This document shows positions 29,574 to 39,482 of a stretch of DNA of 64,000 bases, in pieces. Below the pieces are notes generated by a model. That model was not told where the DNA came from. It saw only the letters and a list, made by a program, of their open reading frames with translations, and did not search any database. Each line of letters begins with the position of its first letter. Position 1 is the stretch's first letter. The stretch is taken from NCBI RefSeq assembly GCF_001654865.1, contig NZ_LXEO01000032.1, forward strand, positions 1-64,000, read 5' to 3'. A program made the translations under genes and the position numbers. This DNA comes from Buttiauxella noackiae ATCC 51607. GTDB taxonomy: Bacteria > Pseudomonadota > Gammaproteobacteria > Enterobacterales > Enterobacteriaceae.

Positions 29574-30860
29574 TTACTTACTAACTAACAGATTCGCAAT
29601 CGCGCGCACACCAATGCCTGTTGCGCCAGCAGACCACTGCTCAACAGCACCTTTACGGTAAGTAGCAGAGCAGTCAATGTGCAGCCAACCTTCGTGATAG
29701 TTTTCCACAAAGTGGGACAAGAACCCGGCAGCGGTGCTCGCACCTGCTGGGAAGGACGCGTTAGAGGTGTTGTTTAGCTCAGCAAAGTTAGACGGCAGTT
29801 GGTTGCGGTGGAACTCAGCCAGCGGCAAGCGCCAGAATGGCTCATTTTCTGCCGCAGCGCTTTCCATCAGGCGGTTTACCAGCCTATCATCGAAGCTGAA
29901 CAGCGCGTGATAATCGTTACCCAACGCAGTTTTCGCCGCACCGGTTAAGGTGGCGCAGTCGATGATCAGTTCTGGTTTTTGCGCACAAGCGTCAATCAAG
30001 CCATCAGCCAACACCAGGCGGCCTTCCGCATCGGTATTCATGATCTCAACGGTTTTGCCGTTGCGATATTTAATGATGTCACCCAGTTTGAAGGCGTTGC
30101 CGCTGACCAGGTTGTCCGCGCAACAAAGGTACAATTTCACACGCTTATCCAGACCGCGAGTGATAGCAAAGGCCAGTGCACCGGTAATGGTGGCAGCGCC
30201 GCCCATATCGGATTTCATAGAGTCCATGAACGCGCTTTGCTTCATGCTGTAGCCACCGGAGTCGAAGGTGATACCTTTACCGACCAGGCAGGCATAAACC
30301 GGTGCATCCGGGTTGCCAGTTGGGTTGTAATCCAGTGCCAGCAGTACCGGTGGGCGCTCGGAGCCACGGCCAACAGTGTGGATGCCCATATAATTCTGCT
30401 CGCGCAGATCTTCGCCTTTGGTGATGCGGTAAGAAACGTTATCGCAGGCTACATCACACAGCAGGTCAACCGCGCGAGACGCGAGCTGTTCCGGGCCGAG
30501 TTCTTCAGCAGGGGTGTTAATGGTGTGGCGAACCCAATCGATAATTTTCAGGCGGTTGTTGAGTTCTTTTTGTTCTTCATCGCTCAGCACAGCCCAGTCA
30601 ACTTTACGGGTGCCTTTTGGCGCACGGTAACCCTGCCAGAATGCCCAGCTTTTCTCGACATCCCAGCCATCACCCGCCAGCTGTACGTGCTTCAAACCCT
30701 GGCCGTCAATTTTACGAGCCGCACGTTGGATTAGCCCCAGGTCATCTTTGCCTGTTAGGTGCAGGGTAATTCCTTCGTCATTAATACTATAAGCGGCTTT
30801 TTCGCCCCAACGCGCATCGGCAGGCGACGTGGATAGCGTGATTTTCATGGCTTCTGACAT
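29574..30860 (-). CDS. pepB: Peptidase B (leucyl aminopeptidase family M17)
   Basis: Broad-specificity cytosolic aminopeptidase active on Cys-Gly and other small peptides. The 428 residues compare with 427 in E. coli. The two-metal site is visible in [14 protein letters not shown] (Lys, Asp), SDMGGAA and the signature [14 protein letters not shown], with the catalytic Arg in that last motif. It lies 73 bp downstream of iscX, but a terminator separates the two, so it is probably expressed on its own. Confidence 0.96.
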   Translation of the reverse strand: MSEAMKITLSTSPADARWGEKAAYSINDEGITLHLTGKDDLGLIQRAARKIDGQGLKHVQLAGDGWDVEKSWAFWQGYRAPKGTRKVDWAVLSDEEQKELNNRLKIIDWVRHTINTPAEELGPEQLASRAVDLLCDVACDNVSYRITKGEDLREQNYMGIHTVGRGSERPPVLLALDYNPTGNPDAPVYACLVGKGITFDSGGYSMKQSAFMDSMKSDMGGAATITGALAFAITRGLDKRVKLYLCCADNLVSGNAFKLGDIIKYRNGKTVEIMNTDAEGRLVLADGLIDACAQKPELIIDCATLTGAAKTALGNDYHALFSFDDRLVNRLMESAAAENEPFWRLPLAEFHRNQLPSNFAELNNTSNASFPAGASTAAGFLSHFVENYHEGWLHIDCSATYRKGAVEQWSAGATGIGVRAIANLLVSK

Positions 30861-30896
30861 TTTCTTTTCCTTATACTTTTCAGCTCATGCTTCATA

Positions 30897-30923
30897 TAAA
30901 AACGGGCCGCCTGAGGCAGCCCG
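30897..30923 (-). terminator. Terminator downstream of iscX
   Basis: The arms CGGGC (30903-30907) and GCCCG (30919-30923) enclose a GCC-TGA-GGC mini-stem. On the minus strand the hairpin is followed by GTTTTTATAT. This marks the end of the isc operon before pepB. Confidence 0.75.
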
Positions 30924-30933
30924 CTTGGTTCAA

Positions 30934-31134
30934 TTAATCAGTCTCATCTAACCAGACTAACAGAATCGCTTCCAGAATTTTTTCATTGGATGCGCCTGGA
31001 TCGTCATCAAAATCTTCCAAATCGCAGACCCACTGGTGCAGATCGGTAAAACGTACCGTTTTTGGATCAAGATCCGGGCGGCTATCGTACAGAGCTTCAC
31101 CAATTTCGCGGCTATCGGTCCATTTCAGTCCCAT
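30934..31134 (-). CDS. iscX: Iron-sulfur assembly accessory protein IscX
   Basis: Small acidic protein (66 residues, as in E. coli) that binds IscS and ferrous iron, tuning the rate of cluster synthesis and competing with CyaY. The sequence [29 protein letters not shown] and the acidic tail are typical. It is the last gene of the isc operon, 12 bp after fdx. Confidence 0.95.
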   Translation of the reverse strand: MGLKWTDSREIGEALYDSRPDLDPKTVRFTDLHQWVCDLEDFDDDPGASNEKILEAILLVWLDETD

Positions 31135-31146
31135 AAGCTACTCCTG

Positions 31147-31482
31147 TTAGTGCTCACGTGCATGGTTGATGGTGTAACGTGGCATTTCAACCACAAGATC
31201 TTCATCCGTTACACGCGCCTGGCAGCTTAAGCGGCTTTCAGGTTCGAGACCCCAGGCTTTGTCCAACATGTCGTCTTCGTCTTCCGTGCTTTCAGCAAGG
31301 GAGTCGAAACCTTCACGCACGACACAGTGGCAAGTGGTGCAAGCACAGGATTTTTCACAGGCGTGTTCAATCTCAATACCGTTGCGCAGCGCAACATCAA
31401 GAATGGTTTCACCGACATTCGCTTCCAAAACTGCACCATCTGGACACAAATCCTGATGAGGCAGAAAAACAATCTTTGGCAT
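31147..31482 (-). CDS. fdx: [2Fe-2S] ferredoxin of the Isc system
   Basis: Electron donor for cluster assembly on IscU. It has 111 residues, as in E. coli. The adrenodoxin-type cluster motif CEKSCACTTCHC lies at about 42-53 with the fourth Cys near 88 (RLSCQARV). It is 1 bp after hscA, so the two are tightly coupled. Confidence 0.97.
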   Translation of the reverse strand: MPKIVFLPHQDLCPDGAVLEANVGETILDVALRNGIEIEHACEKSCACTTCHCVVREGFDSLAESTEDEDDMLDKAWGLEPESRLSCQARVTDEDLVVEMPRYTINHAREH

Positions 31483-31483
31483 G

Positions 31484-33334
31484 TTAAACCTCGTCCACGG
31501 AGTGGCCTTTCAGCGCCTTACGGATTGATTCATCCATACGACGTGCGGCGAAATCCTGTGTTTGTTTGTCTACGTTTTTAATGGCTTGTTCAATCGCATC
31601 AATGTCATCACCGGCAGCGGCGGCATGAAGTGCCGCCATTGCAGCGTCGATATCTGCGCGTTCTGCACTGCTCAACAGCACAGCATCTGTCGCTAATGCA
31701 CCCTGCAAACTTTCCAGCACGCGGGCCGCATCGACTTTTTGTTCTGCGAGCATGCGCGCTTTCACGTCATGCTCGGCATAGCTCATGGAGTCCTGAATCA
31801 TGCTGGCGATTTCGCCATCGCTCAGGCCATAAGAAGGTTTCACCTGGATAGACGCTTCAACGCCAGTGGATTTCTCCATGGCGGTGACGCTCAGCAAGCC
31901 GTCTGCATCAACCTGGAAGGTGACGCGAATATGCGCGCCGCCCGCAGGCATTGCAGGTATTCCACGTAGTGCAAAACGAGCCAGGGAACGGCAATCTTGC
32001 ACCAGTTCGCGCTCGCCCTGCATCACATGAATCGACATTGCCGTTTGGCCGTCTTTGAAAGTCGTGAAGTCCTGTGCACGCGCTACCGGAATTGTGGTGT
32101 TACGTGGAATGACTTTCTCAACCAGGCCGCCCATGGTTTCGAGGCCGAGCGACAGCGGAATAACATCCAGTAATAGCATTTCGCTATCCGGCTTGTTACC
32201 CACCAGAATATCCGCCTGAATGGCTGCACCAATGGCGACAACTTTATCCGGGTCAATGGAAGTCAGCGGCGTGCGGCCAAAGAATTCGCCAACACGTTCG
32301 CGCACTAATGGCACACGGGTTGAACCGCCAACCATGACGACTTCCAGCACTTCATCCGCTTCAACTCCTGCATCTTTCAGCGCACGACGGCAAGCCAGCA
32401 AAGTACGCTTAACCAGCGCTGCAATCAGTTCGTTGAACTGTTCGCGAGTCACGGTGCCCGTCCAGCCAGCCACTTCTACGGTAGCCGTTTCAGCATCACT
32501 CAGGGCGATTTTCGCGGCAATAGCGGCGTCGAGTAACTGACGCTGAACGCGGTCGTCGCTGCGATCGGCAACGCCAGCTTGCTCACGCAGCCAGTCAGCT
32601 AACAGATGGTCAAAGTCATCGCCGCCCAGCGCAGAGTCGCCGCCGGTTGCCATGACTTCAAACACGCCGCGGCTTAAGCGCAGAATAGAAATATCAAACG
32701 TACCGCCGCCCAAATCGTAAACCGCGATAACGCCCTCTTTGCCAGAATCCAGACCGTAGGCGATAGCCGCGGCGGTCGGTTCATTAAGCAGGCGCAGCAC
32801 ATGCAAGCCAGCCAGACGCGCGGCGTCTTTAGTGCCCTGACGTTGTGCATCGTCAAAATAAGCAGGTACGGTAATCACCACGCCATCAAGTTCACCTTCC
32901 AGCGCTTCGGTTGCGCGCGCGGCAAGTGCTTTGAGGATGTCGGATGAAATACGAATAGGGTTCAGTAGCCCGGCCGGGGTGTCGATCATCGGCAGGCCAT
33001 TTTCACTCGCTTTGAATGAATAAGGCAGATGCGGGTAACGAGTCTGGATATCAGCGAGCGAGCGGCCCATCAGACGTTTTACCGAGCTGATAGTGTTTGC
33101 CGGATCGGTTGCAGCTTGCGCTCGCGCGTCCCAGCCCACGTTCAGGCCTTGTTGCTGATAGTGCACCACAGAAGGAAGCAGATGACGCCCTTCATGGTCA
33201 GGCAGCGTTTCAGCTTGCCCGCTGCGAACAGTTGCAACCAGTGAATTGGTGGTGCCTAAATCGATACCTGCCGCAAGCTTACGCTGATGAGGTGCCGCAC
33301 TCAGGCCCGGCTCACTAATTTGTAATAACGCCAT
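31484..33334 (-). CDS. hscA: Fe-S cluster assembly Hsp70 chaperone HscA
   Basis: Specialised Hsp70 that binds the LPPVK loop of IscU and drives cluster transfer using ATP. It has 616 residues, as in E. coli. The nucleotide-binding domain has [25 protein letters not shown] and [13 protein letters not shown]; the substrate-binding and lid domains follow ([16 protein letters not shown]). It follows hscB in the operon with a 13-bp gap. Confidence 0.98.
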   Translation of the reverse strand: MALLQISEPGLSAAPHQRKLAAGIDLGTTNSLVATVRSGQAETLPDHEGRHLLPSVVHYQQQGLNVGWDARAQAATDPANTISSVKRLMGRSLADIQTRYPHLPYSFKASENGLPMIDTPAGLLNPIRISSDILKALAARATEALEGELDGVVITVPAYFDDAQRQGTKDAARLAGLHVLRLLNEPTAAAIAYGLDSGKEGVIAVYDLGGGTFDISILRLSRGVFEVMATGGDSALGGDDFDHLLADWLREQAGVADRSDDRVQRQLLDAAIAAKIALSDAETATVEVAGWTGTVTREQFNELIAALVKRTLLACRRALKDAGVEADEVLEVVMVGGSTRVPLVRERVGEFFGRTPLTSIDPDKVVAIGAAIQADILVGNKPDSEMLLLDVIPLSLGLETMGGLVEKVIPRNTTIPVARAQDFTTFKDGQTAMSIHVMQGERELVQDCRSLARFALRGIPAMPAGGAHIRVTFQVDADGLLSVTAMEKSTGVEASIQVKPSYGLSDGEIASMIQDSMSYAEHDVKARMLAEQKVDAARVLESLQGALATDAVLLSSAERADIDAAMAALHAAAAGDDIDAIEQAIKNVDKQTQDFAARRMDESIRKALKGHSVDEV

Positions 33335-33347
33335 ATTGAGCTTCCAG

Positions 33348-33863
33348 TTAAAAATCGAGCAGCTTTTCTTCGAGTTGTTCTATTTGGCTGCGCAGTTTAT
33401 CGAGAAAACGCAGTTTACGCACAGTATCCGCCGCCTGCGTCCAGTCCTGATTATCCAGTTGCTGTACCATCAAAGCCATGCGGTTTTTCACCATCGCACT
33501 AACATTGCCGCTAAAAGCTTCCAGGCGGTCGCTATCTTTGGCGTGCTCGATATTATCAAGCTCTTCGCGCAATTCGAGTTGTTCCATCAAAAACGCGGTA
33601 TCACGCACGGTATGCTGTTCGTTCGCCAGATCAAAACCGTTGAGGGAGAGAATGTACTCGGCGCGCGGCAATGGGTGACGCAACGTATGCCAGGCCTGGT
33701 TGATGGTCGCAGATTGTTGGACCGCCAACAGCTGTTCCGCCTGAGGGCGGCTGGTGTATTTATCAGGGTGGAACTGGCGTTGCAGCTCCTGGTAACGGGT
33801 AGCAAGCAGCTCAGTGTTGAGGGCGAAGCCTACCGGTAACCCAAAGAGGGTGAAGTAATCCAT
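33348..33863 (-). CDS. hscB: Fe-S cluster assembly co-chaperone HscB
   Basis: J-domain partner of HscA that delivers IscU. It has 171 residues, as in E. coli. The J domain is at the N-terminus, with the HPD motif in [11 protein letters not shown] near residue 36, and is followed by the C-terminal three-helix IscU-binding bundle. The gene sits between iscA and hscA. Confidence 0.97.
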   Translation of the reverse strand: MDYFTLFGLPVGFALNTELLATRYQELQRQFHPDKYTSRPQAEQLLAVQQSATINQAWHTLRHPLPRAEYILSLNGFDLANEQHTVRDTAFLMEQLELREELDNIEHAKDSDRLEAFSGNVSAMVKNRMALMVQQLDNQDWTQAADTVRKLRFLDKLRSQIEQLEEKLLDF

Positions 33864-33934
33864 AACAGACTCGGGGTTTCATAGTAGAGCGTGATACCCC
33901 GTACAACTAACGCTACACGGGGTATTTGCGAGTA

Positions 33935-34258
33935 TCAGACGTGGAAGCTTTCACCGCAGCCACACTCATCTTTCACGTTAGGGTTAGTAAATTTAAACCC
34001 TTCGTTAAGACCTTCTTTGACGAAGTCGAGCTCGGTACCGTCTAAAAATTGCAGGCTTTTACCATCGATGACCACTTTCACGCCTTTGTCTTCGAACACG
34101 GTGTCTTCTGCCATCGGTTCATCAACAAATTCCAGAACATAAGCCATGCCAGAACAGCCAGAAGTACGAACACCTAAACGCAAACCAAAGCCTTTTCCGC
34201 GGTTAGCTAAGAAGGCATTCACACGATCGGCAGCGCTATGGCTAAGGGTAATCGACAT
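33935..34258 (-). CDS. iscA: A-type Fe-S carrier IscA
   Basis: Receives clusters or iron and passes them to target proteins. It has 107 residues, as in E. coli. The three conserved cysteines lie in TSGCSGMAY and the C-terminal CGCGESF. It is 22 bp after iscU in the operon. Confidence 0.97.
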   Translation of the reverse strand: MSITLSHSAADRVNAFLANRGKGFGLRLGVRTSGCSGMAYVLEFVDEPMAEDTVFEDKGVKVVIDGKSLQFLDGTELDFVKEGLNEGFKFTNPNVKDECGCGESFHV

Positions 34259-34280
34259 ACAACAACCTCAATCAAATTTA

Positions 34281-34667
34281 CTATTTAGCTTCACGCTTGC
34301 TTTTATAATCCGCGATAGCCGCTTTAATCGCGTCTTCTGCAAGGATTGAGCAGTGAATCTTCACCGGTGGCAGTTCGAGTTCTTCTGCAATGTCGGTGTT
34401 TTTGATAGCCTGCGCTTCATCCAGAGATTTACCTTTAACCCATTCGGTTACCAGCGAGCTGGAAGCGATGGCAGAGCCACAGCCGTAGGTTTTGAAACGC
34501 GCGTCTTCAATGATACCGTCATTGTTGACTTTGATCTGCAACTTCATCACGTCACCACATGCTGGTGCACCCACCATGCCGGAACCGACGCTGTCATCGC
34601 TGTTATCAAAAGAACCAACGTTGCGCGGGTTCTCGTAGTGATCAATTACTTTTTCGCTGTAAGCCAT
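34281..34667 (-). CDS. iscU: Fe-S cluster scaffold IscU
   Basis: Scaffold on which IscS sulfur and iron are combined. It has 128 residues, as in E. coli. Cysteines are seen in GAPACGD, TYGCGSA and KIHCSIL, the stabilising Asp in ACGD, and the HscA recognition motif LPPVK near residue 99. It follows iscS by 43 bp. Confidence 0.98.
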   Translation of the reverse strand: MAYSEKVIDHYENPRNVGSFDNSDDSVGSGMVGAPACGDVMKLQIKVNNDGIIEDARFKTYGCGSAIASSSLVTEWVKGKSLDEAQAIKNTDIAEELELPPVKIHCSILAEDAIKAAIADYKSKREAK

Positions 34668-34710
34668 TTTTTATTCTCCTGAATCCGATATCGACGCTCG
34701 AAACGAGCGA

Positions 34711-35925
34711 TTAGTGATGAGCCCATTCGATGGAATTAATATCCACGCCCTGCTTAAACATGTCCCACAGTGGAGAAAGTTCGCGCAGACGGCCAATGGA
34801 CTTACGTACCAGTTCGATGGTGTAGTCGATCTCTTCTTCAGTAGTAAAACGACCTAAAGAGAAACGGATAGAGCTGTGAGCCAGTTCGTCGGTCATACCC
34901 AGTGCGCGCAGCACATAGGATGGCTCGAGGCTTGCTGATGTACAGGCAGACCCGGAAGAAACCGCAAGGTCTTTAAGCGCCATAATCAGCGACTCACCTT
35001 CAACGTAGTTAAAGCTCACGTTGAGGATAGTTGGCACGCCATTTTCCAGGTCGCCGTTCAGATATACTTCTTCCATATCTTTCACGCCGTTCCACAGACG
35101 GTTACGCAGCGCACGCAGACGGGACATTTCGGTCTCCATCTCTTCTTTAGCGATACGGTAAGCTTCTCCCATACCTGCAATCTGGTGAACAGGCAGAGTA
35201 CCCGAACGCATGCCGCGCTCGTGACCGCCACCGTGTACCTGAGCTTCGATACGAATACGTGGCTTGCGGCGAACATACAGCGCGCCGATCCCTTTCGGGC
35301 CATAGATTTTGTGACCAGAGAAAGACATCAGGTCAACTTTAAGGGTGCTCAAGTCGATAGGCAGTTTGCCCACGCTCTGAGTTGCATCAACGTGATAGAT
35401 AATGCCACGCGCACGGCACATTTCGCCGATTTTCGCGATATCTTGCACCACGCCGATTTCGTTATTCACGTGCATGATAGAAACCAGAATGGTGTCGTCA
35501 CGCATCGCTGCTTCCAGCACGTTCAGGTCAACAATACCGTTGCTCTGTGGTGCCAGATAAGTCACTTCAAAACCTTCACGCTCAAGCTGGCGACAGGTGT
35601 CCAGCACAGCTTTGTGTTCGGTTTTAACGGTGATGATGTGCTTGCCTTTCTTCTGATAGAAGTTAGCCGCACCTTTGATAGCGAGGTTATCAGATTCAGT
35701 TGCACCGGAAGTAAAGACGATTTCACGCGGGTCTGCACCAACCAGTTCAGCGATTTGGTTACGGGCGATATCAACAGCTTCTTCTGCCTGCCAACCGAAA
35801 CGGTGAGAACGAGAAGCCGGGTTACCGAAGGTTCCGTCCATAGTCAAAAACTGCATCATTTTCTGCGCAACACGCGGGTCAACCGGCGTAGTCGCAGAGT
35901 AATCGAGATAAATCGGTAATTTCAT
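34711..35925 (-). CDS. iscS: Cysteine desulfurase IscS
   Basis: PLP enzyme that takes sulfur from cysteine for Fe-S clusters, thiamine and tRNA thiolation. It has 404 residues, as in E. coli. The PLP Lys lies in [12 protein letters not shown] (near 206), and the catalytic Cys near 328 in [15 protein letters not shown] on the mobile loop. Start chosen at [10 protein letters not shown] (35925); the frame is open to 35952 but E. coli supports the shorter form. The gap from iscR is 239 bp because an ERIC element has been inserted there. Confidence 0.97.
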   Translation of the reverse strand: MKLPIYLDYSATTPVDPRVAQKMMQFLTMDGTFGNPASRSHRFGWQAEEAVDIARNQIAELVGADPREIVFTSGATESDNLAIKGAANFYQKKGKHIITVKTEHKAVLDTCRQLEREGFEVTYLAPQSNGIVDLNVLEAAMRDDTILVSIMHVNNEIGVVQDIAKIGEMCRARGIIYHVDATQSVGKLPIDLSTLKVDLMSFSGHKIYGPKGIGALYVRRKPRIRIEAQVHGGGHERGMRSGTLPVHQIAGMGEAYRIAKEEMETEMSRLRALRNRLWNGVKDMEEVYLNGDLENGVPTILNVSFNYVEGESLIMALKDLAVSSGSACTSASLEPSYVLRALGMTDELAHSSIRFSLGRFTTEEEIDYTIELVRKSIGRLRELSPLWDMFKQGVDINSIEWAHH

Positions 35926-36040
35926 TGCTCTTAAACTCCGTACATCACTCAATGCAATGAATCAGGCAACAGGCTGAATGAACGACCTTGTTGACGGAGC
36001 ATGACACCCCGGCCTAATTCTGAAATCTATTTTATTTTTA

Positions 36041-36162
36041 CCCTAAATAGTGCGTGTTGCAGCAAGGCGGCAAACTTGAGAGTCCCCAGGAGCTTACATC
36101 AGGTAAGTGACTGGGGCGAACAAGTGCGGCCAACGCAGTTGCAACCCGAAATATGACGGGTA
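36041..36162. repeat. ERIC element in the iscR-iscS intergenic region
   Basis: About 122 bp with the ERIC core (GTCCCCAGGAGCTTACAT, then GGTAAGTGACTGGGG). Degenerate inverted termini lie at 36055 (GTTGCAGC) and 36138 (GTTGCAAC). One end, ATGACGGGTA, stops two bases from the iscR stop codon. It lies inside the isc transcript, in the segment where E. coli carries the RyhB target and the iscR-protecting structure. Confidence 0.88.
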
Positions 36163-36164
36163 AA

Positions 36165-36668
36165 TTATGCGCGCAGTTTAACGTCGATTGCGTCTTGAGC
36201 GCGCGTGCTGCGATGGTTTTCACTGTGCTGACGGCCAGAGACGTCCAACACTTCCTGGTTATTCACCAGTTCACCCAAAGTGATGTTATTCAGAAAACCA
36301 GTCAAACGGTCACTCAGGTCGCGCCACAGTGCGTGAGTCAGGCACTTATCGCCGCCCTGACAACCACCTTTACCGTCGCCACCTTTGCCCGCGCAACGCG
36401 TTGCATCGACAGATTCATCTACGGCACTAATAACTTCGCCGACTGCGATGCTGTTTGCTTCTTTACCCAGCAGATAACCGCCACCAGGACCACGAACGCT
36501 GGCAACCAGGCCATTTTTACGCAGGCGGGAGAATAACTGCTCCAGGTAGGAGAGTGAGATTCCCTGACGTTCAGAAATATCAGCCAACGGTACTGGACCT
36601 GATTCGGAGTTCAACGCAACGTCAAGCATTGCGGTCACAGCATAACGTCCTTTCGATGTCAGTCTCAT
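36165..36668 (-). CDS. iscR: Fe-S cluster-sensing repressor IscR
   Basis: Rrf2-family regulator that represses isc when it carries a [2Fe-2S] cluster and controls other promoters as apo-protein. It has a winged helix (1-80, [22 protein letters not shown]) and cluster ligands Cys92, Cys98, Cys104 and His107 in the Gly-rich loop [18 protein letters not shown]. The 167 residues compare with 162 in E. coli; the extra residues are at the C-terminus. It is the first gene of iscRSUA-hscBA-fdx-iscX. Confidence 0.97.
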   Translation of the reverse strand: MRLTSKGRYAVTAMLDVALNSESGPVPLADISERQGISLSYLEQLFSRLRKNGLVASVRGPGGGYLLGKEANSIAVGEVISAVDESVDATRCAGKGGDGKGGCQGGDKCLTHALWRDLSDRLTGFLNNITLGELVNNQEVLDVSGRQHSENHRSTRAQDAIDVKLRA

Positions 36669-36741
36669 GTCTTACTTAACCTCAAATCGCCCCTCGAACC
36701 GGGGGTTTTTTATAAATGTGATTGTCACATAGCAGGTCGCA

Positions 36742-36799
36742 AGTCTGACATTCCCGAGTAAATTGGTCAACTATTTAACCCAGTAATTTACTCAAGTAT
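36742..36799 (-). promoter_or_regulatory. isc operon promoter with two IscR type-1 sites
   Basis: Reading toward iscR, site A (36775-36799) has the ATA-CTTGA-G...GGGTTA pattern. Site B (36751-36775) reads ATAGTTGACC...CTCGGGAA. Both fit the IscR type-1 consensus of a 25-bp inverted ATASYYGACT motif. The -35 TTGACC (36765-36770) lies in site B, and CAGACT (36742-36747) is the probable -10 after 17 bp. Downstream in the leader, CCCC/GGGG arms (36690-36704) could fold. Site A runs up to the last base of trmJ. Confidence 0.75.
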
Positions 36800-37539
36800 T
36801 ATTTGCCGGATTTTTTCTCGTTATCAATAGAAGAAAGCATGCCGCGCAGAATGTTAAGCTCTTGAGTTTCCGGGCGTGCACGGTTATACAAGCGGCGTAA
36901 TTTGCTCATAATCTGTCCCGGATGGCTGGTGCGAATAAAGCCGGTTTTCAGCAATACTTGTTCCAGGTGAACGTAAAAACGCTCAAGATCGTCAGCCGAT
37001 GGATACTGAGTCTGATCTTCAACAACGGCAACTTCTTTGCCCTCTTCTTGAGTAGCAAGCCAGGCGATACGTACTTCATAGGCAAGGATTTGCACGGCCA
37101 TTGCCAGGTTCAGCGAGCTGTATTCTGGATTTGCCTGGATCGCGACGTGGTAATGGCATTTCTGCAATTCGTCATTGGTTAAACCAACACGTTCGCGGCC
37201 AAACACAATTGCCACGGGTGCATGTTGCGCTTCAGAAATACTCTTTAGACCACATTCGCGCGGATCGAGCATCGGCCAAGGCAGCGTGCGTGAACGCGCA
37301 CTAGTGCCGACCACCAGACTGCAACCGGCTAACGCTTCATCCAGCGTATCGACAATTTTCGCTTCACCAATAACATCACTGGCGCCCGCCGCGAGTGCGA
37401 TTGCCTGAGAGTCAGGTTTTACCAGTGGATTAACCAGCCACAGATTTGTCAGCCCCATGGTTTTCATTGCACGAGCTACAGAGCCCATGTTGCCGGTGTG
37501 GGAGGTTTCAACCAGCACTATACGTACGTTTTGCAGCAT
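36799..37539 (-). CDS. trmJ: tRNA (cytidine/uridine-2'-O-)-methyltransferase TrmJ
   Basis: SPOUT-fold enzyme that 2'-O-methylates position 32 of several tRNAs. It has 246 residues, as in E. coli. The N-terminal [20 protein letters not shown] and the knot motifs [14 protein letters not shown] and [14 protein letters not shown] are clear. It is upstream of iscR on the same strand and divergent from suhB. Confidence 0.96.
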   Translation of the reverse strand: MLQNVRIVLVETSHTGNMGSVARAMKTMGLTNLWLVNPLVKPDSQAIALAAGASDVIGEAKIVDTLDEALAGCSLVVGTSARSRTLPWPMLDPRECGLKSISEAQHAPVAIVFGRERVGLTNDELQKCHYHVAIQANPEYSSLNLAMAVQILAYEVRIAWLATQEEGKEVAVVEDQTQYPSADDLERFYVHLEQVLLKTGFIRTSHPGQIMSKLRRLYNRARPETQELNILRGMLSSIDNEKKSGK

Positions 37540-37588
37540 CGTTGACTCATAGCCTGAAAAGATTATCGCGATATCCTATCATAACCCT

Positions 37589-37617
37589 GGGACATATTCC
37601 GAACGCTCTGCTATACT
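37589..37617 (+). promoter_or_regulatory. Probable suhB promoter
   Basis: GGGACA (37589-37594) and TATACT (37612-37617) are separated by 17 bp, about 42 bp before the suhB start. The -10 is good and the -35 matches at four of six positions. Confidence 0.5.
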
Positions 37618-37658
37618 CCGCCGCGTTTTCCCGTTCTTTAACATCCAGAGAGAGACCG

Positions 37659-38462
37659 ATGCATCCGATGCTCACCATCGCCGTGCGCGCTGCGCGCAAG
37701 GCGGGCAATTTAATTGCCAAGAACTACGAAACCCCTGACGCTGTAGAAGCGAGTCAAAAAGGGAGCAACGATTTTGTGACTAACGTAGATAAAGAGGCTG
37801 AGCGCCTGATTATCGAAATTATCCGCAAATCCTACCCGCAACACACCATTGTCGCTGAAGAATCAGGCGAACTGGCGGGTACCGAGCAGGATGTGCAATG
37901 GGTTATCGATCCTCTGGATGGCACTTCAAACTTCATCAAACGTTTGCCGCACTTCTCTGTATCTATCGCTGTTCGTGTTAAAGGCCGCACCGAGGTTGCC
38001 GTCGTTTATGACCCAATGCGTAATGAGCTGTTCACAGCCGTTCGTGGTCAAGGCGCACAGCTGAACGGTTACCGTCTGCGCGGCAGCAATGCACGTGACC
38101 TCGATGGCACCATTCTGGCAACGGGCTTCCCATTCAAGCTCAAGCAACACGCCACTCCATATATCAACATCGTTGCTAAACTGTTCACTCAGTGTGCTGA
38201 CTTCCGTCGTACCGGTTCTGCTGCACTGGATCTGGCATACGTTGCGGCTGGCCGTGTTGATGGTTTCTTCGAGATTGGCCTGAAGCCTTGGGATTTCGCA
38301 GCTGGTGAACTGATTGCTCGCGAATCTGGTAGCCTGGTATGTGATTTCACCGGCGGCCATAACCACCTGACCAGCGGCAACATCGTTGCAGGTAACCCAC
38401 GTGTTGTTAAAGCGATGCTGGCAACCATGCGTGATGAACTGAGCGAAGCGCTGAAGCGTTAA
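37659..38462 (+). CDS. suhB: Inositol-1-monophosphatase / Nus-factor SuhB
   Basis: Mg-dependent phosphatase that in E. coli also works in rRNA antitermination complexes with NusA. It has 267 residues, as in E. coli. The metal site is seen in VAEESGE, IDPLDGTSNF (near 84-93) and the C-terminal LKPWDFAAGELI. ATG 37659 is preceded by AGAGAGA; the frame runs back to 37446 inside the opposite-strand trmJ, which I rejected. It is divergent from trmJ. Confidence 0.97.
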   Translation: MHPMLTIAVRAARKAGNLIAKNYETPDAVEASQKGSNDFVTNVDKEAERLIIEIIRKSYPQHTIVAEESGELAGTEQDVQWVIDPLDGTSNFIKRLPHFSVSIAVRVKGRTEVAVVYDPMRNELFTAVRGQGAQLNGYRLRGSNARDLDGTILATGFPFKLKQHATPYINIVAKLFTQCADFRRTGSAALDLAYVAAGRVDGFFEIGLKPWDFAAGELIARESGSLVCDFTGGHNHLTSGNIVAGNPRVVKAMLATMRDELSEALKR

Positions 38463-38470
38463 TCTCAGAA

Positions 38471-38495
38471 AATGCCTTCCCGTCGGGAAGGCATT
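38471..38495. terminator. suhB terminator
   Basis: A perfect 10-bp stem: AATGCCTTCC at 38471-38480 pairs with GGAAGGCATT at 38486-38495. It lies between the convergent suhB and the NicO-family gene, whose stop is 4 bp away. Confidence 0.7.
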
Positions 38496-38498
38496 CAA

Positions 38499-39482
38499 TT
38501 AAAAAGGTCGAATCCCGCGCATTACCGGTTGAGCACTCAGCCACATCACCACTGCTGCTAATACTAAAATGCCACCGCCTGCAAATGCCAGTGTTGCCCA
38601 GGCAACTTGCCGCCATAAAACGGGTGCTTTGTTACCACTAATGCGTACCGCAAGCTGACGGAACCCGTGGACTAAAAAGGCCAGGCCAGAAATGGTAATT
38701 GATGTGCCGGCAGCCATCGCAAGCGTCGACATCACTCCCCAGCTATACACACCAATCACTTTGCTAAACAGCAGCACCATAATTGCCCCGGAGCATGGGC
38801 GCATCCCCATGGATAAAACAATCATCATTCGGGCACGCCAGTCTTCTCCTGCTGCAAGCTGTTGCTGCGTGGGTAAATGCTGATGACCACAGCCACATTT
38901 TTCATCATGTACATGATGAGGCGTGAATGAAGTGAAACGCTTCGGTTTTCGCAGCACACGTTGCAATTTACGTAGGGCTCGACCGCACAACATCACACCT
39001 AAAACCCCCACCAGCAAATAGCTTCCCTTCTCAAGCCAAAAACTACTCATGTGCAATTGGCGCGACGGCAACGCCAGAATACCCAGCACTATCGTTACCA
39101 ACCCAATCGCCACCAACCCTTGCAATAAAGATGCTGCAAACGTCAATTTAAGGCTGCTTTTCAGGCGTGATGGATGTGTCGCAAGCCAGGTCGTAATAAC
39201 TATTTTCCCATGGCCGGGCCCTAATGCGTGAAGCACACCATAAACAAAACTAAATGACAGCAACGACCAACCTGCACGCGCAGGGTTCTCGGCAACCTCA
39301 CGCAGAAGTGTGCTCATTTGCTGGTTAATCGATTTCTGCCACATCGCACTGTCGATGAGGATTTGCGGCCAGTAATACCACAAGCTGTAAAGTGCTCCTG
39401 CACAAACCAGCAGGAAGAATGCCAGTGGCCACAGGTGAAGCCAACGGCGTGAATGGGGTTTAGCTGAAGGCATTACTGACAT
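38499..39482 (-). CDS. NicO-family metal transporter, ZevB-like
   Basis: A 327-residue polytopic membrane protein. About seven hydrophobic segments can be traced. The NicO/RcnA-family signature is present: GVLHALGPGHGKIV near residue 83 and MGMRPCSGAIMVLLF in the second half, with a His/Cys-rich cytoplasmic loop (HHVHDEKCGCGHQHLP) between them. Paired with a DUF1007 periplasmic protein it matches the ZevAB arrangement described for zinc uptake in Haemophilus. Nickel or cobalt transport is an alternative. Start 39482 has AGGTG at good spacing; a second ATG at 39473 overlaps the upstream stop as TAATG. E. coli has no such pair between suhB and csiE. Confidence 0.8.
   Translation of the reverse strand: MSVMPSAKPHSRRWLHLWPLAFFLLVCAGALYSLWYYWPQILIDSAMWQKSINQQMSTLLREVAENPARAGWSLLSFSFVYGVLHALGPGHGKIVITTWLATHPSRLKSSLKLTFAASLLQGLVAIGLVTIVLGILALPSRQLHMSSFWLEKGSYLLVGVLGVMLCGRALRKLQRVLRKPKRFTSFTPHHVHDEKCGCGHQHLPTQQQLAAGEDWRARMMIVLSMGMRPCSGAIMVLLFSKVIGVYSWGVMSTLAMAAGTSITISGLAFLVHGFRQLAVRISGNKAPVLWRQVAWATLAFAGGGILVLAAVVMWLSAQPVMRGIRPF

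Noticed and set aside
29979-30734. A 251-codon open frame antisense to pepB
   Set aside because: A shadow of pepB with no start signal or motif.
35185-35919. A 244-codon open frame antisense to iscS
   Set aside because: A shadow of iscS; composition is odd for a protein and no family features are seen.
37446-37658. N-terminal extension of suhB to 338 residues
   Set aside because: The extension lies inside trmJ on the opposite strand and over the suhB promoter; the start at 37659 matches the family exactly.
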